64,000 nt of DNA, taken from NCBI RefSeq assembly GCF_035825295.1, contig NZ_JAYMGI010000002.1, forward strand, positions 8,313,501-8,377,500, read 5' to 3'. Positions 31,625-39,532 of the stretch are shown here, piece by piece; within the stretch, counting starts at the first letter, position 1, and each line of letters opens with the position of its first letter. Origin of the DNA: Actinacidiphila sp. DG2A-62 (GTDB lineage: Bacteria > Actinomycetota > Actinomycetes > Streptomycetales > Streptomycetaceae). A model generated the notes under the pieces. That model made no database searches, was not told the DNA's origin, and saw nothing but the letters and a program-made list of their open reading frames with translations. A program made the translations under genes and the position numbers.

Positions 31625-32587
31625 TCAGCGCAGCGCCATGCTCAGCCGCACGGTCGTGCCGTGCTCGGGCGTGGAGCGGATCTGCACCAGGTCGCACAGC
31701 TGGTGCACCAGCCACAGGCCGCGGCCGCCGATCTGGTCGGGGCGCGGGCGGGCCCGGCCGACCAGCGGGTCGCCGATGTGGCCCGAGTCGTGGAACTCGC
31801 AGACCAGCACCGTGCCGTCCGCCCAGATCCGCAGCGTGCCCGAGCCGCCGGCGTGGCGGATGCTGTTCGCGGCCACCTCCGTCACCGCCACCAGCAGCTC
31901 CTGCAACCGCGCGCCCTTCAGCCCCCAGCGGGTCGCGCACTCCGCGACCGTGTCGCGGACCGACGCCAGCGCGCCCGAGCGGTAGTCGAGCGCGTGCGCC
32001 CCGTCGCCGACCGGTGACAAATCCTCGAACCGGAACGGCCCGTCGGCGTAGGCGGGGTTGTCGCCGTGCCGGTCGTCCGCGAGCTGGAACGGGTGACACA
32101 GCCGTGCCGACTCCAGCGCGTCCGGTTCCACGGCCGTCACGTCGTACGGACACAGCAGCCACCAGGCGGGGGAGCCGGCGAAGGTCAGGTTCAGCAGGTA
32201 CTCGTGGTAGCGCAGCTCACCGCGCTCGGCCGGGGTGGCCGATTCCCACGGGGACTCGCTGATGCCGCGCACCGGCAGGCCGTCGCTCACGCTCTTGGCG
32301 ATCCAGTCCTGCCAGGCCGGGATGAGGCGCCCGGGGTTGCGGCCCAGCGCCGCGGTGTCCACGAACGACACCTGCCGGCCCGCCTCGCTGCCGCCGAGGG
32401 CGTCGCGCAGCATCGTCTGCTTCTCGTCGCCCACCGCGACCAGCACGGTCTCGTCCGCGGACAGCGCGTCCTGGATGAACGACACGGCGCCGCGCAGGAA
32501 GTCGGATTCGCCCTCGTAGGCGTACAGCTCGTGGCGGAACGCGGGCGACGGCGTGGCGCCCGTCGCGGAGGTCGTCGGCGCGGTCAC
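31625..32587 (-). CDS. MEDS-domain plus HATPase_c anti-sigma-type regulator
   Basis: 320 residues from GTG 32587 (GTGA overlap with the upstream STAS gene). The N-terminal ~190 residues match MEDS/DcmR-sensory domains (RHELYAYEGESDFLRGAVSFIQDALSADETVLVAVG, YHEYLLNLTFAGSPAWWLLCPYD). The C-terminal part is a HATPase_c_2 fold with ELLVAVTEVAANSIRHAGGSGTLRIW (N-box) and DQIGGRGLWLVHQLCDLVQIRS. It looks like an RsbW-type kinase with a sensor fused. Its partner is the MEDS-STAS protein, a likely anti-anti-sigma antagonist. Confidence 0.85.
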   Translation of the reverse strand: MTAPTTSATGATPSPAFRHELYAYEGESDFLRGAVSFIQDALSADETVLVAVGDEKQTMLRDALGGSEAGRQVSFVDTAALGRNPGRLIPAWQDWIAKSVSDGLPVRGISESPWESATPAERGELRYHEYLLNLTFAGSPAWWLLCPYDVTAVEPDALESARLCHPFQLADDRHGDNPAYADGPFRFEDLSPVGDGAHALDYRSGALASVRDTVAECATRWGLKGARLQELLVAVTEVAANSIRHAGGSGTLRIWADGTVLVCEFHDSGHIGDPLVGRARPRPDQIGGRGLWLVHQLCDLVQIRSTPEHGTTVRLSMALR

Positions 32588-33408
32588 GGCACCAGCTCCG
32601 CCGGCACGCCCGGATCGTCGAAGCCGAGCAGGTCCCAGCACTTGCGGACCACCGGGTTGGCGCCGATCAGCAGCACCTTGCGGCCCGGCAGCGCGGCGGC
32701 CGCCCATGCCAGGGTCTGCAGCCCGGCCGCGTCCATGAGCTGGAGCCCCTCGCAGCGCAGCCGCAGCGTCGGCGTGGTCCGCAGCAGCTGGGCGAGCGCG
32801 GTGCCGAAGGCGTCGGCGCCCTCCGCGTCGACCACGCCCGTCACGCTCCAGCAGTCCGCGGAGTCGTGGAACAGGTGGAACGACGGGGCCCGCTCGACGT
32901 GCCCGGTGAAGTGCGGGTGCACGCTCGCCGCCTGCTCCAGCGCGCTCGGCGAGAAGTTCGGGGTCGGATAGGCACAGACGACCATGGCCGCGGTGCCGCC
33001 TATCACGGCGTCGAGCCGCAGCTCCTGGTCGGCGACCTGCTCGGCGGTGATGCCGGCCGGCCAGATACGGTCCATGTGCGCCAATACCCGCAACGCCCTG
33101 AATCCCTGCCGGTCGGCCGTCTCGGCTTCGCGCCGTACCAGCGCCGCCAGGGCGTCCACGTCCCAGCCTACGCCGCCGGGGCCCGCGCCCCCGGCGGCGG
33201 GGTCGACCAGCAGGCTCTGCGGGGCGAGCAGTTCCGGCCAGCCCGCCGAGGACGGCCCCACCACCATGATCTTGTCGCCGAGCTGCGTGCCGTCGGAGAG
33301 GTAGCCCCTGGCCGTCCCGTGGAAGTCGTCCTGCGCCGGTACGACCCAGCACACGTGGTCACCGATGTCGACCAGGCCGAGGCTCGCGACACTGCGAGCG
33401 ATCCTCAC
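32584..33408 (-). CDS. MEDS-domain plus STAS-domain antagonist
   Basis: 274 residues from GTG 33408, chosen for the GGGAGGG just upstream. LVDIGDHVCWVVPAQDDFHGTARGYLSDG opens the MEDS domain. The C-terminal ~95 residues form a STAS domain (CWSVTGVVDAEGADAFGTALAQLLRTTPTLRLRCEGLQLMDAAGLQTLAWAAAALPGRKVLLIGAN), with DAAG where SpoIIAA-like proteins carry their phosphorylated Ser in DSSG; the Ser is absent. It is co-transcribed with the MEDS-HATPase gene, suggesting a matched partner-switch pair. Confidence 0.83.
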   Translation of the reverse strand: MRIARSVASLGLVDIGDHVCWVVPAQDDFHGTARGYLSDGTQLGDKIMVVGPSSAGWPELLAPQSLLVDPAAGGAGPGGVGWDVDALAALVRREAETADRQGFRALRVLAHMDRIWPAGITAEQVADQELRLDAVIGGTAAMVVCAYPTPNFSPSALEQAASVHPHFTGHVERAPSFHLFHDSADCWSVTGVVDAEGADAFGTALAQLLRTTPTLRLRCEGLQLMDAAGLQTLAWAAAALPGRKVLLIGANPVVRKCWDLLGFDDPGVPAELVP

Positions 33409-33644
33409 ACAGCCCTCCCTGCCTCGACCTCGGGTGAAACAGCCCAGCACAGTGTGTCACCTCCCGAGGCGGGCGGCATGCCACCCCGCTCGCGGGCGCA
33501 CCCGTCCATGCCGCCTCCGTCCACGCCGCTGTTCCCGCGCCTCCCGGCACGGGCGGCGCACGCCGGCGCGACCGCATCACGCGCGACCGGGTCATGACGG
33601 CCGCCTGCCCGTGACGCGGCGGCCCAGTCCTCCCGGGGGCCGCG

Positions 33645-33780
33645 AAAGCGGGAGCGGACACGGAAAGCGGGAGCAAAGACAGAAGCGGGGGCAAAGACAG
33701 AAGCGGGAGCAGGAGCGGAGACAGCGGCAGGAGTGGACACGGAAGCCGGAGCGGACGTAAAAGCAGAGGTGAACGCGCAG
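33645..33780. repeat. Purine-rich degenerate repeats in a 455-bp intergenic region
   Basis: Units such as ACAGAAGCGGGGGCAAAG (18 bp) and variants repeat between 33645 and 33780. The stretch is markedly A+G-rich and lower in GC than its surroundings. It lies between divergent genes (33408 and 33864), so regulatory signals for both must sit around it; I see no clear promoter in the rest of 33409-33863. Confidence 0.75.
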
Positions 33781-33863
33781 GTGTGCGGGTGGCGCGCGGG
33801 GGTAAGCGACACGGGAGCGGCGCGGAGCCGCACCGGCGGTGAACGGGGCGAGGCGGGAACGTC

Positions 33864-34490
33864 ATGAGTCTGGCGGAGGGCATGAGCAGCAGGCCGGGGC
33901 CGGCGGGACGGTCCGTGACGGTGTCGGCCGTCTTCGAGGGCCGGGAGGGCGAGATCGCCTCGGCGCGGGAGCTGGCGCGCGTCTTCCTGGCCGACGCGCG
34001 GACCGTCCACGGCCGTGCGGTGTCCGACCGCGCCCTCGGTGTGGTGGAGCTCGTGGTCAGCGAGCTGGTCACCAACGCCCGCAAGTACGCGCCCGGGCCC
34101 TGCCTGCTCACCCTCACCCTGGACGACGGGGACGTGGTGGTGGAGGCGTGGGACAGCGGGACCGCCCTGCCCGCGGTACTGGCCCCCGACCCGCTGCGGG
34201 TGGGCCAGCACGGCCTGGAGATCGTCATGGCGGTGTGCCGGAGCTTCTCGGTGCACCGCGAACCGGTGGGCAAGCGGATCAGCGCCACCGTCGCCCTGAC
34301 CGACGAGCCGGCGGCCGGCGCCCGCGCCCCCGGCTGGTCTGACGACCGGAGGGTGGCCTCGGCCGGAGGGTGGCCTCGGCCGGAGGGTGGCCTCGGCCGG
34401 AGGGCGGAGCGACAGGACCGGCGGCGTCCCGCTCGGTCGCGACCTCGTCGTGGCGGACCGTGGCCGGTCAGGGCACCGAGGGTCCCGTGA
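33864..34490 (+). CDS. ATP-binding anti-sigma-factor-type protein (RsbW-like HATPase)
   Basis: 208 residues; the HATPase_c_2 domain covers ~15-150: GVVELVVSELVTNARKYAPGPCLLTLTLDDGDVVVEAWDSGTALP (N- and G1-boxes) and GQHGLEIVMAVCRSFSVHREPVGKRISATVAL. Stand-alone proteins of this kind bind sigma or anti-anti-sigma factors; streptomycetes have dozens. The C-terminal ~50 residues are Arg/Gly/Pro-rich and encoded by a 17-bp tandem repeat, so the end is probably not conserved. It overlaps the convergent DUF3152 gene by 23 bp. Confidence 0.82.
   Translation: MSLAEGMSSRPGPAGRSVTVSAVFEGREGEIASARELARVFLADARTVHGRAVSDRALGVVELVVSELVTNARKYAPGPCLLTLTLDDGDVVVEAWDSGTALPAVLAPDPLRVGQHGLEIVMAVCRSFSVHREPVGKRISATVALTDEPAAGARAPGWSDDRRVASAGGWPRPEGGLGRRAERQDRRRPARSRPRRGGPWPVRAPRVP
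34348..34404 (+). repeat. Three tandem copies of a 17-bp unit at the 3' end of the anti-sigma gene
   Basis: GGAGGGTGGCCTCGGCC at 34348-34364, 34365-34381 and 34382-34398, plus a partial fourth. Since 17 is not a multiple of 3, each copy gained or lost shifts the downstream frame. Confidence 0.92.
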
Positions 34491-35502
34491 TGTAGTGGCC
34501 GCCGGCGTCGTACGGCCAGGCGTTCGCCCTGCACCCCTTGAGGCCGTCGATCTGCTGCATCATCACCGGCGCGAGCATTCCGGCGCCCGGGCACGTCTCG
34601 TGGCCGTGGCCGATGCGGTGGCCGACCTCGTGGTTGATGATCAGCGCGCGGTACTCGTGGATCGGGCCGGGGAACTGCGGCGAGCCGAGCAGCCAGCGCT
34701 TGAGGTTGACCACCACGGTGGCGCCGACGTCGCAGTTCACCTCGCCGTGGGTGTGCAGGCCCGCCGCGCCGCAGATCGCGTCCGTGGTGTCGGGCGTGGC
34801 GATCTTGATCACGAAGTCCACGGGGCCGGAGGAGACCAGCTCGAAGCCGTCGTCCTTGTCGGCGGTCCAGCCACGCGGGTCGCCGAGGATGCCCTGGATC
34901 TCCTGGGCCGCCGCGGGCGCGGAGATCCCGGCGCCGCCCTCGACCTCCACCTCGTAGCGCCTGATGTTCCCCCGGCCGACCGGCTTCGCCGACGCCTCGG
35001 CGGTGCTGAACGACCCCGAGCCGTGCGTCGGCACGTGGGCCGGCGTGCCGTCGCCCGCGGTCGCCTTCGGCGACGTCGGCTGTTCGGAGCGCGGTGTCGT
35101 CCGCCTCGGCGCCGGGGGCCGCGCCGAGGCGGCGCCGTCCCCGGCGGAGGAGCCCGCGGCCCTCCCGGCCGCCGCGGACGTCGTGCCGCCCTCGGGCGCC
35201 CCGGCCCGCGCCGACTGCCCGGGCCGCACCGCGTAGACCGTGACGCCGAGCAGCGCGGCGAAGACCAGCCCGAAGAGCACGTACGGCGTGCTCCTGCGGC
35301 CACCCGGCCCGCCGGCGTGCACCGCGCCCCGGCCGTGGCCGCGACGTCCGCTTCCGCCCCGGCCCCGGCCGCGCCCCCCGCTCGCACCTCGGCGCCGTGC
35401 GCTCGCTCCCCGTGCGCTCGCCCGCCCGCCGCGGGCCCTGCCGCCGCTCGCGCCGGCTGTCCTGCCGCCCCTGCCCCGGCCTCTGTCCGGTCCCCTGCCC
35501 AT
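34468..35502 (-). CDS. DUF3152 membrane-anchored metzincin-like protein
   Basis: 344 residues. An Arg/Gly-rich N-tail (~70) precedes one membrane helix (YVLFGLVFAALLGVTVYAV), then a Ser/Ala/Pro linker and the DUF3152 domain from ~185. H291-E-V-G-H295-R-I-G298-H-G-H301 fits the metzincin zinc motif HExxHxxGxxH, with a downstream Met-rich segment (MLAPVMMQQ) as possible Met-turn. Four cysteines could pair. An extracytoplasmic protease is likely but DUF3152 has no assigned substrate. Confidence 0.85.
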   Translation of the reverse strand: MGRGPDRGRGRGGRTAGASGGRARGGRASARGASARRRGASGGRGRGRGGSGRRGHGRGAVHAGGPGGRRSTPYVLFGLVFAALLGVTVYAVRPGQSARAGAPEGGTTSAAAGRAAGSSAGDGAASARPPAPRRTTPRSEQPTSPKATAGDGTPAHVPTHGSGSFSTAEASAKPVGRGNIRRYEVEVEGGAGISAPAAAQEIQGILGDPRGWTADKDDGFELVSSGPVDFVIKIATPDTTDAICGAAGLHTHGEVNCDVGATVVVNLKRWLLGSPQFPGPIHEYRALIINHEVGHRIGHGHETCPGAGMLAPVMMQQIDGLKGCRANAWPYDAGGHYITGPSVP

Positions 35503-35753
35503 GCCCTGCCCGTCCCTGTCCGGCGGTCCGTCACGGGCCCGCCGCCGGGCCTGCCCATGTCCTACGGGCGGTCACACTCGCGGCGCCACTTGATCGCGCC
35601 TGGACCGTACGGTCACGAACGTGCAACGACCGCCCGGCCGCAACCCGCTGGCCAACGGGCCGCCGCGGTCCTCGTGTGACCGTTTCGCAACAGTCGGCCG
35701 GGGCGGGCCGTACGGGGGACCGGGCGCCGGGGAGCGTCCCCATACTGGTGGGC

Positions 35754-36443
35754 GTGTCGCACGTACTCCTGATCGAAGACGACCCCGCCGTCCGGCAGGC
35801 GGTCGCCTGGGGGCTGGGGCACAGGGGGCACGACGTGCGGGCCGCCGCGAGCGGCGAGGAGGGCCTCGCCGCGCTGCGGTCGCACCGGCCGGACGTGGTG
35901 GTGCTCGACCTGATGCTGCCGGAGATGCCCGGTCTCGAGGTGTGCCGGCGGATCCGCGAGCACGACCAGATACCCGTCATCATCGTCACCGCCCGCGGCG
36001 ACGACGTGGACGTGGTGGTCGGCCTGGAGGCGGGCGCCGACGACTACGTCGTCAAGCCGGTCCGCGCCAGCGTCCTGGAGGCGCGGATGCGCGCGGTGCT
36101 GCGCCGCACCGGCCCCGGGACCGAGCCGAAGGGCCGCCCGCCCCTGCACACCTACGGCGACCTGACCGTCGACCGCGCCGCCCTGACCGTCACCCACCGC
36201 GGCCGGCCCGTGCCGCTCGCCCCCTCAGAACTGCGGCTGCTGCTGGTGCTGTCGCAGTCACCGGGCCAGGTCTTCAGCCGCCAGCAACTGCTGGAGATCG
36301 TCTGGGAGCACAGCTACCACGGCGACATCCGGCTGGTCGACGCCTGTGTGAAGCGGCTGCGCGGCAAGCTCGGCGAGAGCGCGGGCAGCCCCGGCCACAT
36401 CGAGACGGTGCGCGGCTTCGGCTACCGCTTCCGTACCGGCTGA
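35754..36443 (+). CDS. OmpR/PhoB-family response regulator
   Basis: 229 residues from GTG 35754; CATACT 7 bp upstream is a plausible -10 for a leaderless message, and GTG 35748 is an alternative. Receiver domain with acidic pair D9-D10, phospho-acceptor Asp52 (VVVLDLMLPEMPG) and Lys in DDYVVKPV. The winged-helix domain ends with RLVDACVKRLRGKLGE and HIETVRGFGYRF. It is the partner of the kinase that starts 16 bp downstream. Confidence 0.93.
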   Translation: MSHVLLIEDDPAVRQAVAWGLGHRGHDVRAAASGEEGLAALRSHRPDVVVLDLMLPEMPGLEVCRRIREHDQIPVIIVTARGDDVDVVVGLEAGADDYVVKPVRASVLEARMRAVLRRTGPGTEPKGRPPLHTYGDLTVDRAALTVTHRGRPVPLAPSELRLLLVLSQSPGQVFSRQQLLEIVWEHSYHGDIRLVDACVKRLRGKLGESAGSPGHIETVRGFGYRFRTG

Positions 36444-36458
36444 GGCAGTGGCGCGAGC

Positions 36459-37934
36459 GTGGCCAGACTGCCCCTCGTCGTCCGCAGCCTGCGGTTCCGG
36501 CTGGTCGCCGGGTTCGCGCTGGTGGCCGTGGTGAGCGCGCTCGGCACCGGCGCGCTGACCTTCCGCGAGGCCCGCACCAGCGTGCTCAAGCAGGGGCAGG
36601 ACAGCGTCGTCGACCAGTTCCGGGAGAGCGTGGACGCGGTCACCCCGGAGCTGACCGCGCCGCTGGGACAGGACCGGCTCGCCGCCGTCGTCGGCCAACT
36701 GGCCACCGCCCACCGGTCCCAGCACTGGCGGATCGCCGCCACGTACCGGGGCGCGCGGGTCGGCTCCGAGCCCGGCGACGCCTTCCCCGAGCTGACCCCC
36801 GAACTGGTCCGCTCCGTCGACACCCGCCTGGCCGCGGTCTTCCAGCGGGTGCACACCGCCGGCCGCTCCTCCCTGGTGGTGGGCCTTCCCGTCGTCTACG
36901 GGTCCGGCGACGCCGAACGCGTCCGCAGCGGCCTCGCCTTCTACCTCGTGGTGCCGCAGACCGAGGAGCAGCGCGATGTGCGGGCGCTGGTCACGGCCAT
37001 CGAACGGGCGAGCGTGCCCGCGCTGTGCCTGGCCGTGCTGCTCGCCCTCGTCGTCGCCGGCAGCGTGCTGCGCCCGATCCGGGCACTGCGCCAGGCCACC
37101 CGCAAGATGGCCGACGGGCGGCTGGACACCCGCCTGGCCGTCAACGGCTCGGACGAACTCGCCGACCTGTCGAGGACCTTCAACGACACCGCGGACGCCC
37201 TGGAGCGGTCGGTCTCCGAACTGCGCCAAATGGAGGCGCGGTCCAGGAGGTTCGTCGCCGACGTCTCGCACGAACTGCGCACCCCGCTCGCCGCGATGTC
37301 CGCGCTGACCGAGGTCCTGGACGAGGAGTCGCTGCGCCTGGAGCACGGCACCGCCGAGGCGATCCGGCTGATCACCGACGAGACCGGGCGGCTGGTCCGC
37401 CTGGTCAACGACCTGATGGAGATCTCCCGCTTCGACGCGGGGGCGGTCGAACTCAGCCTGGACGAGATCGACCTCGCCGAGTCCGTCCGGCAGAGCCTGG
37501 CCGCGCGCGGGTGGGACACCCGGGTCGAGGCGCGGCTCCCGGACGCGCTGCGGGCGCAGGTGGACCCGCGGCGCTTCGACGTGGTCGTGGCCAACCTCGT
37601 CGGCAACGCGCTGCGGCACGGCGCTCCGCCCTTCACCGTCGACCTGGCGCCGCGCCTGGACGACGCCGGGCGCGCGTGGGCGCGGCTGGTGGTCGCCGAC
37701 CGCGGTCCGGGCATCGGCGCGGCCGCGCTGCCGCACATCTTCGAACGGTTCTACAAGGCCAGTTCCGCGCGCGTGCGCAGCGACAGCAGCGGTCTGGGCC
37801 TGGCCATCACGGCGGAGAACGTCGCCCTGCACGGCGGCCGGGTGCGCGCGGAGAACGCGCCCGGCGGAGGCGCGCTCTTCACGGTCGACCTGCCGGTGCG
37901 GCCGACCGGGCGGGACGGGGAGGAGCGCGGATGA
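36459..37934 (+). CDS. Membrane sensor histidine kinase
   Basis: 491 residues. TM1 ~13-33, a ~150-residue extracytoplasmic sensor loop, TM2 ~187-206, HAMP, then H-box FVADVSHELRTPLAAM with His271 and catalytic boxes NLVGNALRHG, DRGPGIG and SGLGLAI. All key residues are present. The operon order regulator-kinase-lipoprotein recalls the CseABC envelope-stress system, although gene order and lipoprotein differ. The lipoprotein start overlaps its stop (ATGA). Confidence 0.92.
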   Translation: MARLPLVVRSLRFRLVAGFALVAVVSALGTGALTFREARTSVLKQGQDSVVDQFRESVDAVTPELTAPLGQDRLAAVVGQLATAHRSQHWRIAATYRGARVGSEPGDAFPELTPELVRSVDTRLAAVFQRVHTAGRSSLVVGLPVVYGSGDAERVRSGLAFYLVVPQTEEQRDVRALVTAIERASVPALCLAVLLALVVAGSVLRPIRALRQATRKMADGRLDTRLAVNGSDELADLSRTFNDTADALERSVSELRQMEARSRRFVADVSHELRTPLAAMSALTEVLDEESLRLEHGTAEAIRLITDETGRLVRLVNDLMEISRFDAGAVELSLDEIDLAESVRQSLAARGWDTRVEARLPDALRAQVDPRRFDVVVANLVGNALRHGAPPFTVDLAPRLDDAGRAWARLVVADRGPGIGAAALPHIFERFYKASSARVRSDSSGLGLAITAENVALHGGRVRAENAPGGGALFTVDLPVRPTGRDGEERG

Positions 37935-38680
37935 GGGGATCGTCCTGCGAGGGGACGGGGACGGGGACAGGGCCGGCGGCGCGGCGGTCCTGCGGGTGGC
38001 GGGCGGCCGCCGGGGCGCTGGGCGCGGGCGCGCTGCTCGCGGGGTGCGGGGTGTCCGCGACGGGGGTCATCGACGTGGGGGTTCCGGCCACGGGACTGCC
38101 GCCGGAACCGGTCCCGGCCCAGGTGACGGTCTTCTTCCTGGACGCCTCCGACCCGTCCCGGCTGTACGCGGCCGGCCGGACGGTCACCGGCGGCGGCGAC
38201 CCGGTGGCCGCGGCCGTGCAGGCGCTCTTCGACGGCCCCACCGCGCGGGAGCGGCCCCGGATGACCACCGAACTGCCCAGGACGCAGGTCAAGGTGGCCC
38301 TGGCGGGCGCGGGCGACACGGTCGCCGTCAGGCTTCCCGCCGCGGTCCCGCGGCTCGGCGACAGCGCGCTGCGCCAACTGGCCTGCACCGCCGCCGCGGC
38401 GATGCGCCCCGCGGCCGGCGCCCTGGCGACCACCGGTGGGGTGCGGCCGGGCCCGTGGACGCGGACGGTCGTCACGGGCGGGGGCTGGCAGCGCGAGAGC
38501 ACCGGCGCCGCCTGCCCGGCCGACGCCGTGCCGACGGCGCACCCGCTACGCGTCCCGCCGGGCGCGCCGACCCCGGGGGACGCGGCGGCCCAAGGGGCGA
38601 GCGAGGGCCGGCCCGGCGGGATGACGGCCACGCGGCCGGCGCGGGTCACGTGGGGCCCCGGCCCGCGCGAGCGCCCACGG
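37931..38680 (+). CDS. GerMN-domain lipoprotein, probable accessory of the two-component system; end unresolved
   Basis: ATG 37931 overlaps the kinase stop. Signal with lipobox LAGC (Cys39), then a GerMN domain: VTVFFLDASDPSRLYAAGRTV, DPVAAAVQALFDGPTARERPRMTTELP, VAVRLPAAVPRLGDSALRQLACTAAAA. The frame has no stop until 39364, i.e. through the antisense phosphodiesterase gene; a stop in another frame at 38622-38624 would fit a normal length. An indel near 38500-38600 or an unusual overlap must explain this, and the end given is only the gene boundary. It may modulate the kinase sensor. Confidence 0.65.
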
Positions 38681-39349
38681 CTAGGCGGCGGGCTCCTCCG
38701 GCAGGTCGGTCGCCGCGCCGTCCAGGCCGAGGGCCCGCACCAGCGCCCAGTCCTGCGCGGAGTTCACGCTCCACGCCATGACGGCGATCCCGGCGTCGTG
38801 GCAGCGCCGCACCGCCGCCAGGGTGAGCTGCGTCAGGTCCAGGCTGACCAGCCGCGCGCCCACCGCCTGGGCCCGCGGCACCAGGTCGGGCCCCGATTCG
38901 CCGGAGACCAGCACGGTGCGCACCTCGGGGAGCAGCGCGTGGACCTCCGCCAGCGCCTCGTCGTGGAAGGACAGCACGCTGACCCGCCCGGTCTCGCCGC
39001 GCTCGCGCAGCACCCCGGCGAGCACCCGGGCCGCGGCCACGTCCTTGATCTCCGCCTGGATCGGCCGGGACACCGCGTCCAGCACCTCCTGGAAGACCGG
39101 CACCCGCTCGCCGAGGCCGGCGTCCAGGCCGCGGATCTCGCCGATGGTCAGATCGCGGATCAGGCCGGAGCCGTCGGTGGTGCGGTCCACCGTGGCGTCG
39201 TGCATGACGACCAGTTCGCCGTCCTTGCTCAGGTGCAGGTCCAGCTCGATCTGGTCCAGGCCCGCCCGCTCGGCGCGGCGGAACGAGCGCAGTGTGTTCT
39301 CCGGCTCGACGCCCATGACACCGCGGTGCCCGACGGTGAGGAAGCTCAT
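38681..39349 (-). CDS. Glycerophosphodiester phosphodiesterase family protein
   Basis: 222 residues. VGHRGVMGVEPENTLRSFRRAERAGLDQIELDLHLSKDGELVVMHDATVDRTTDGSG at 6-63 carries the GDPD catalytic set (HR, E-x-N-T, E-D-H). The C-terminal MAWSVNSAQDWALVRALGLDGAATDLPEE completes the TIM barrel. It hydrolyses glycerophosphodiesters to glycerol-3-phosphate. No signal peptide, so cytosolic. Confidence 0.92.
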   Translation of the reverse strand: MSFLTVGHRGVMGVEPENTLRSFRRAERAGLDQIELDLHLSKDGELVVMHDATVDRTTDGSGLIRDLTIGEIRGLDAGLGERVPVFQEVLDAVSRPIQAEIKDVAAARVLAGVLRERGETGRVSVLSFHDEALAEVHALLPEVRTVLVSGESGPDLVPRAQAVGARLVSLDLTQLTLAAVRRCHDAGIAVMAWSVNSAQDWALVRALGLDGAATDLPEEPAA

Positions 39350-39532
39350 GGCAGGTCAGCCTAGCCACCCCCTGTGCGCCGCACCTCTTCCCGCACTGTC
39401 CCCTGGATGAACGCAGGAAAAACATCGGTGATCTCGACTGTCGACCGCACGATCTCCGTCTGCTGCCCTTGAGGGCTCGCCAAGATCCCGGTTACGGTGG
39501 GCGGGCAAGAGATTCTTTCGTGGAGGTGGGAC

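Noticed and set aside
33645..33780. Purine-rich repeats considered as an origin or iteron set
   Set aside because: Units are irregular and no replication gene or DnaA-box cluster is nearby.
34387..35679. Plus-strand 430-codon frame opposite the DUF3152 gene
   Set aside because: The DUF3152 frame has a membrane anchor and a zinc motif; the plus frame is Arg/Pro/Ala-rich noise.
36258..37832. Long minus-strand frame opposite the histidine kinase
   Set aside because: Mirror of a well-formed kinase gene; no start context and no recognisable motif.
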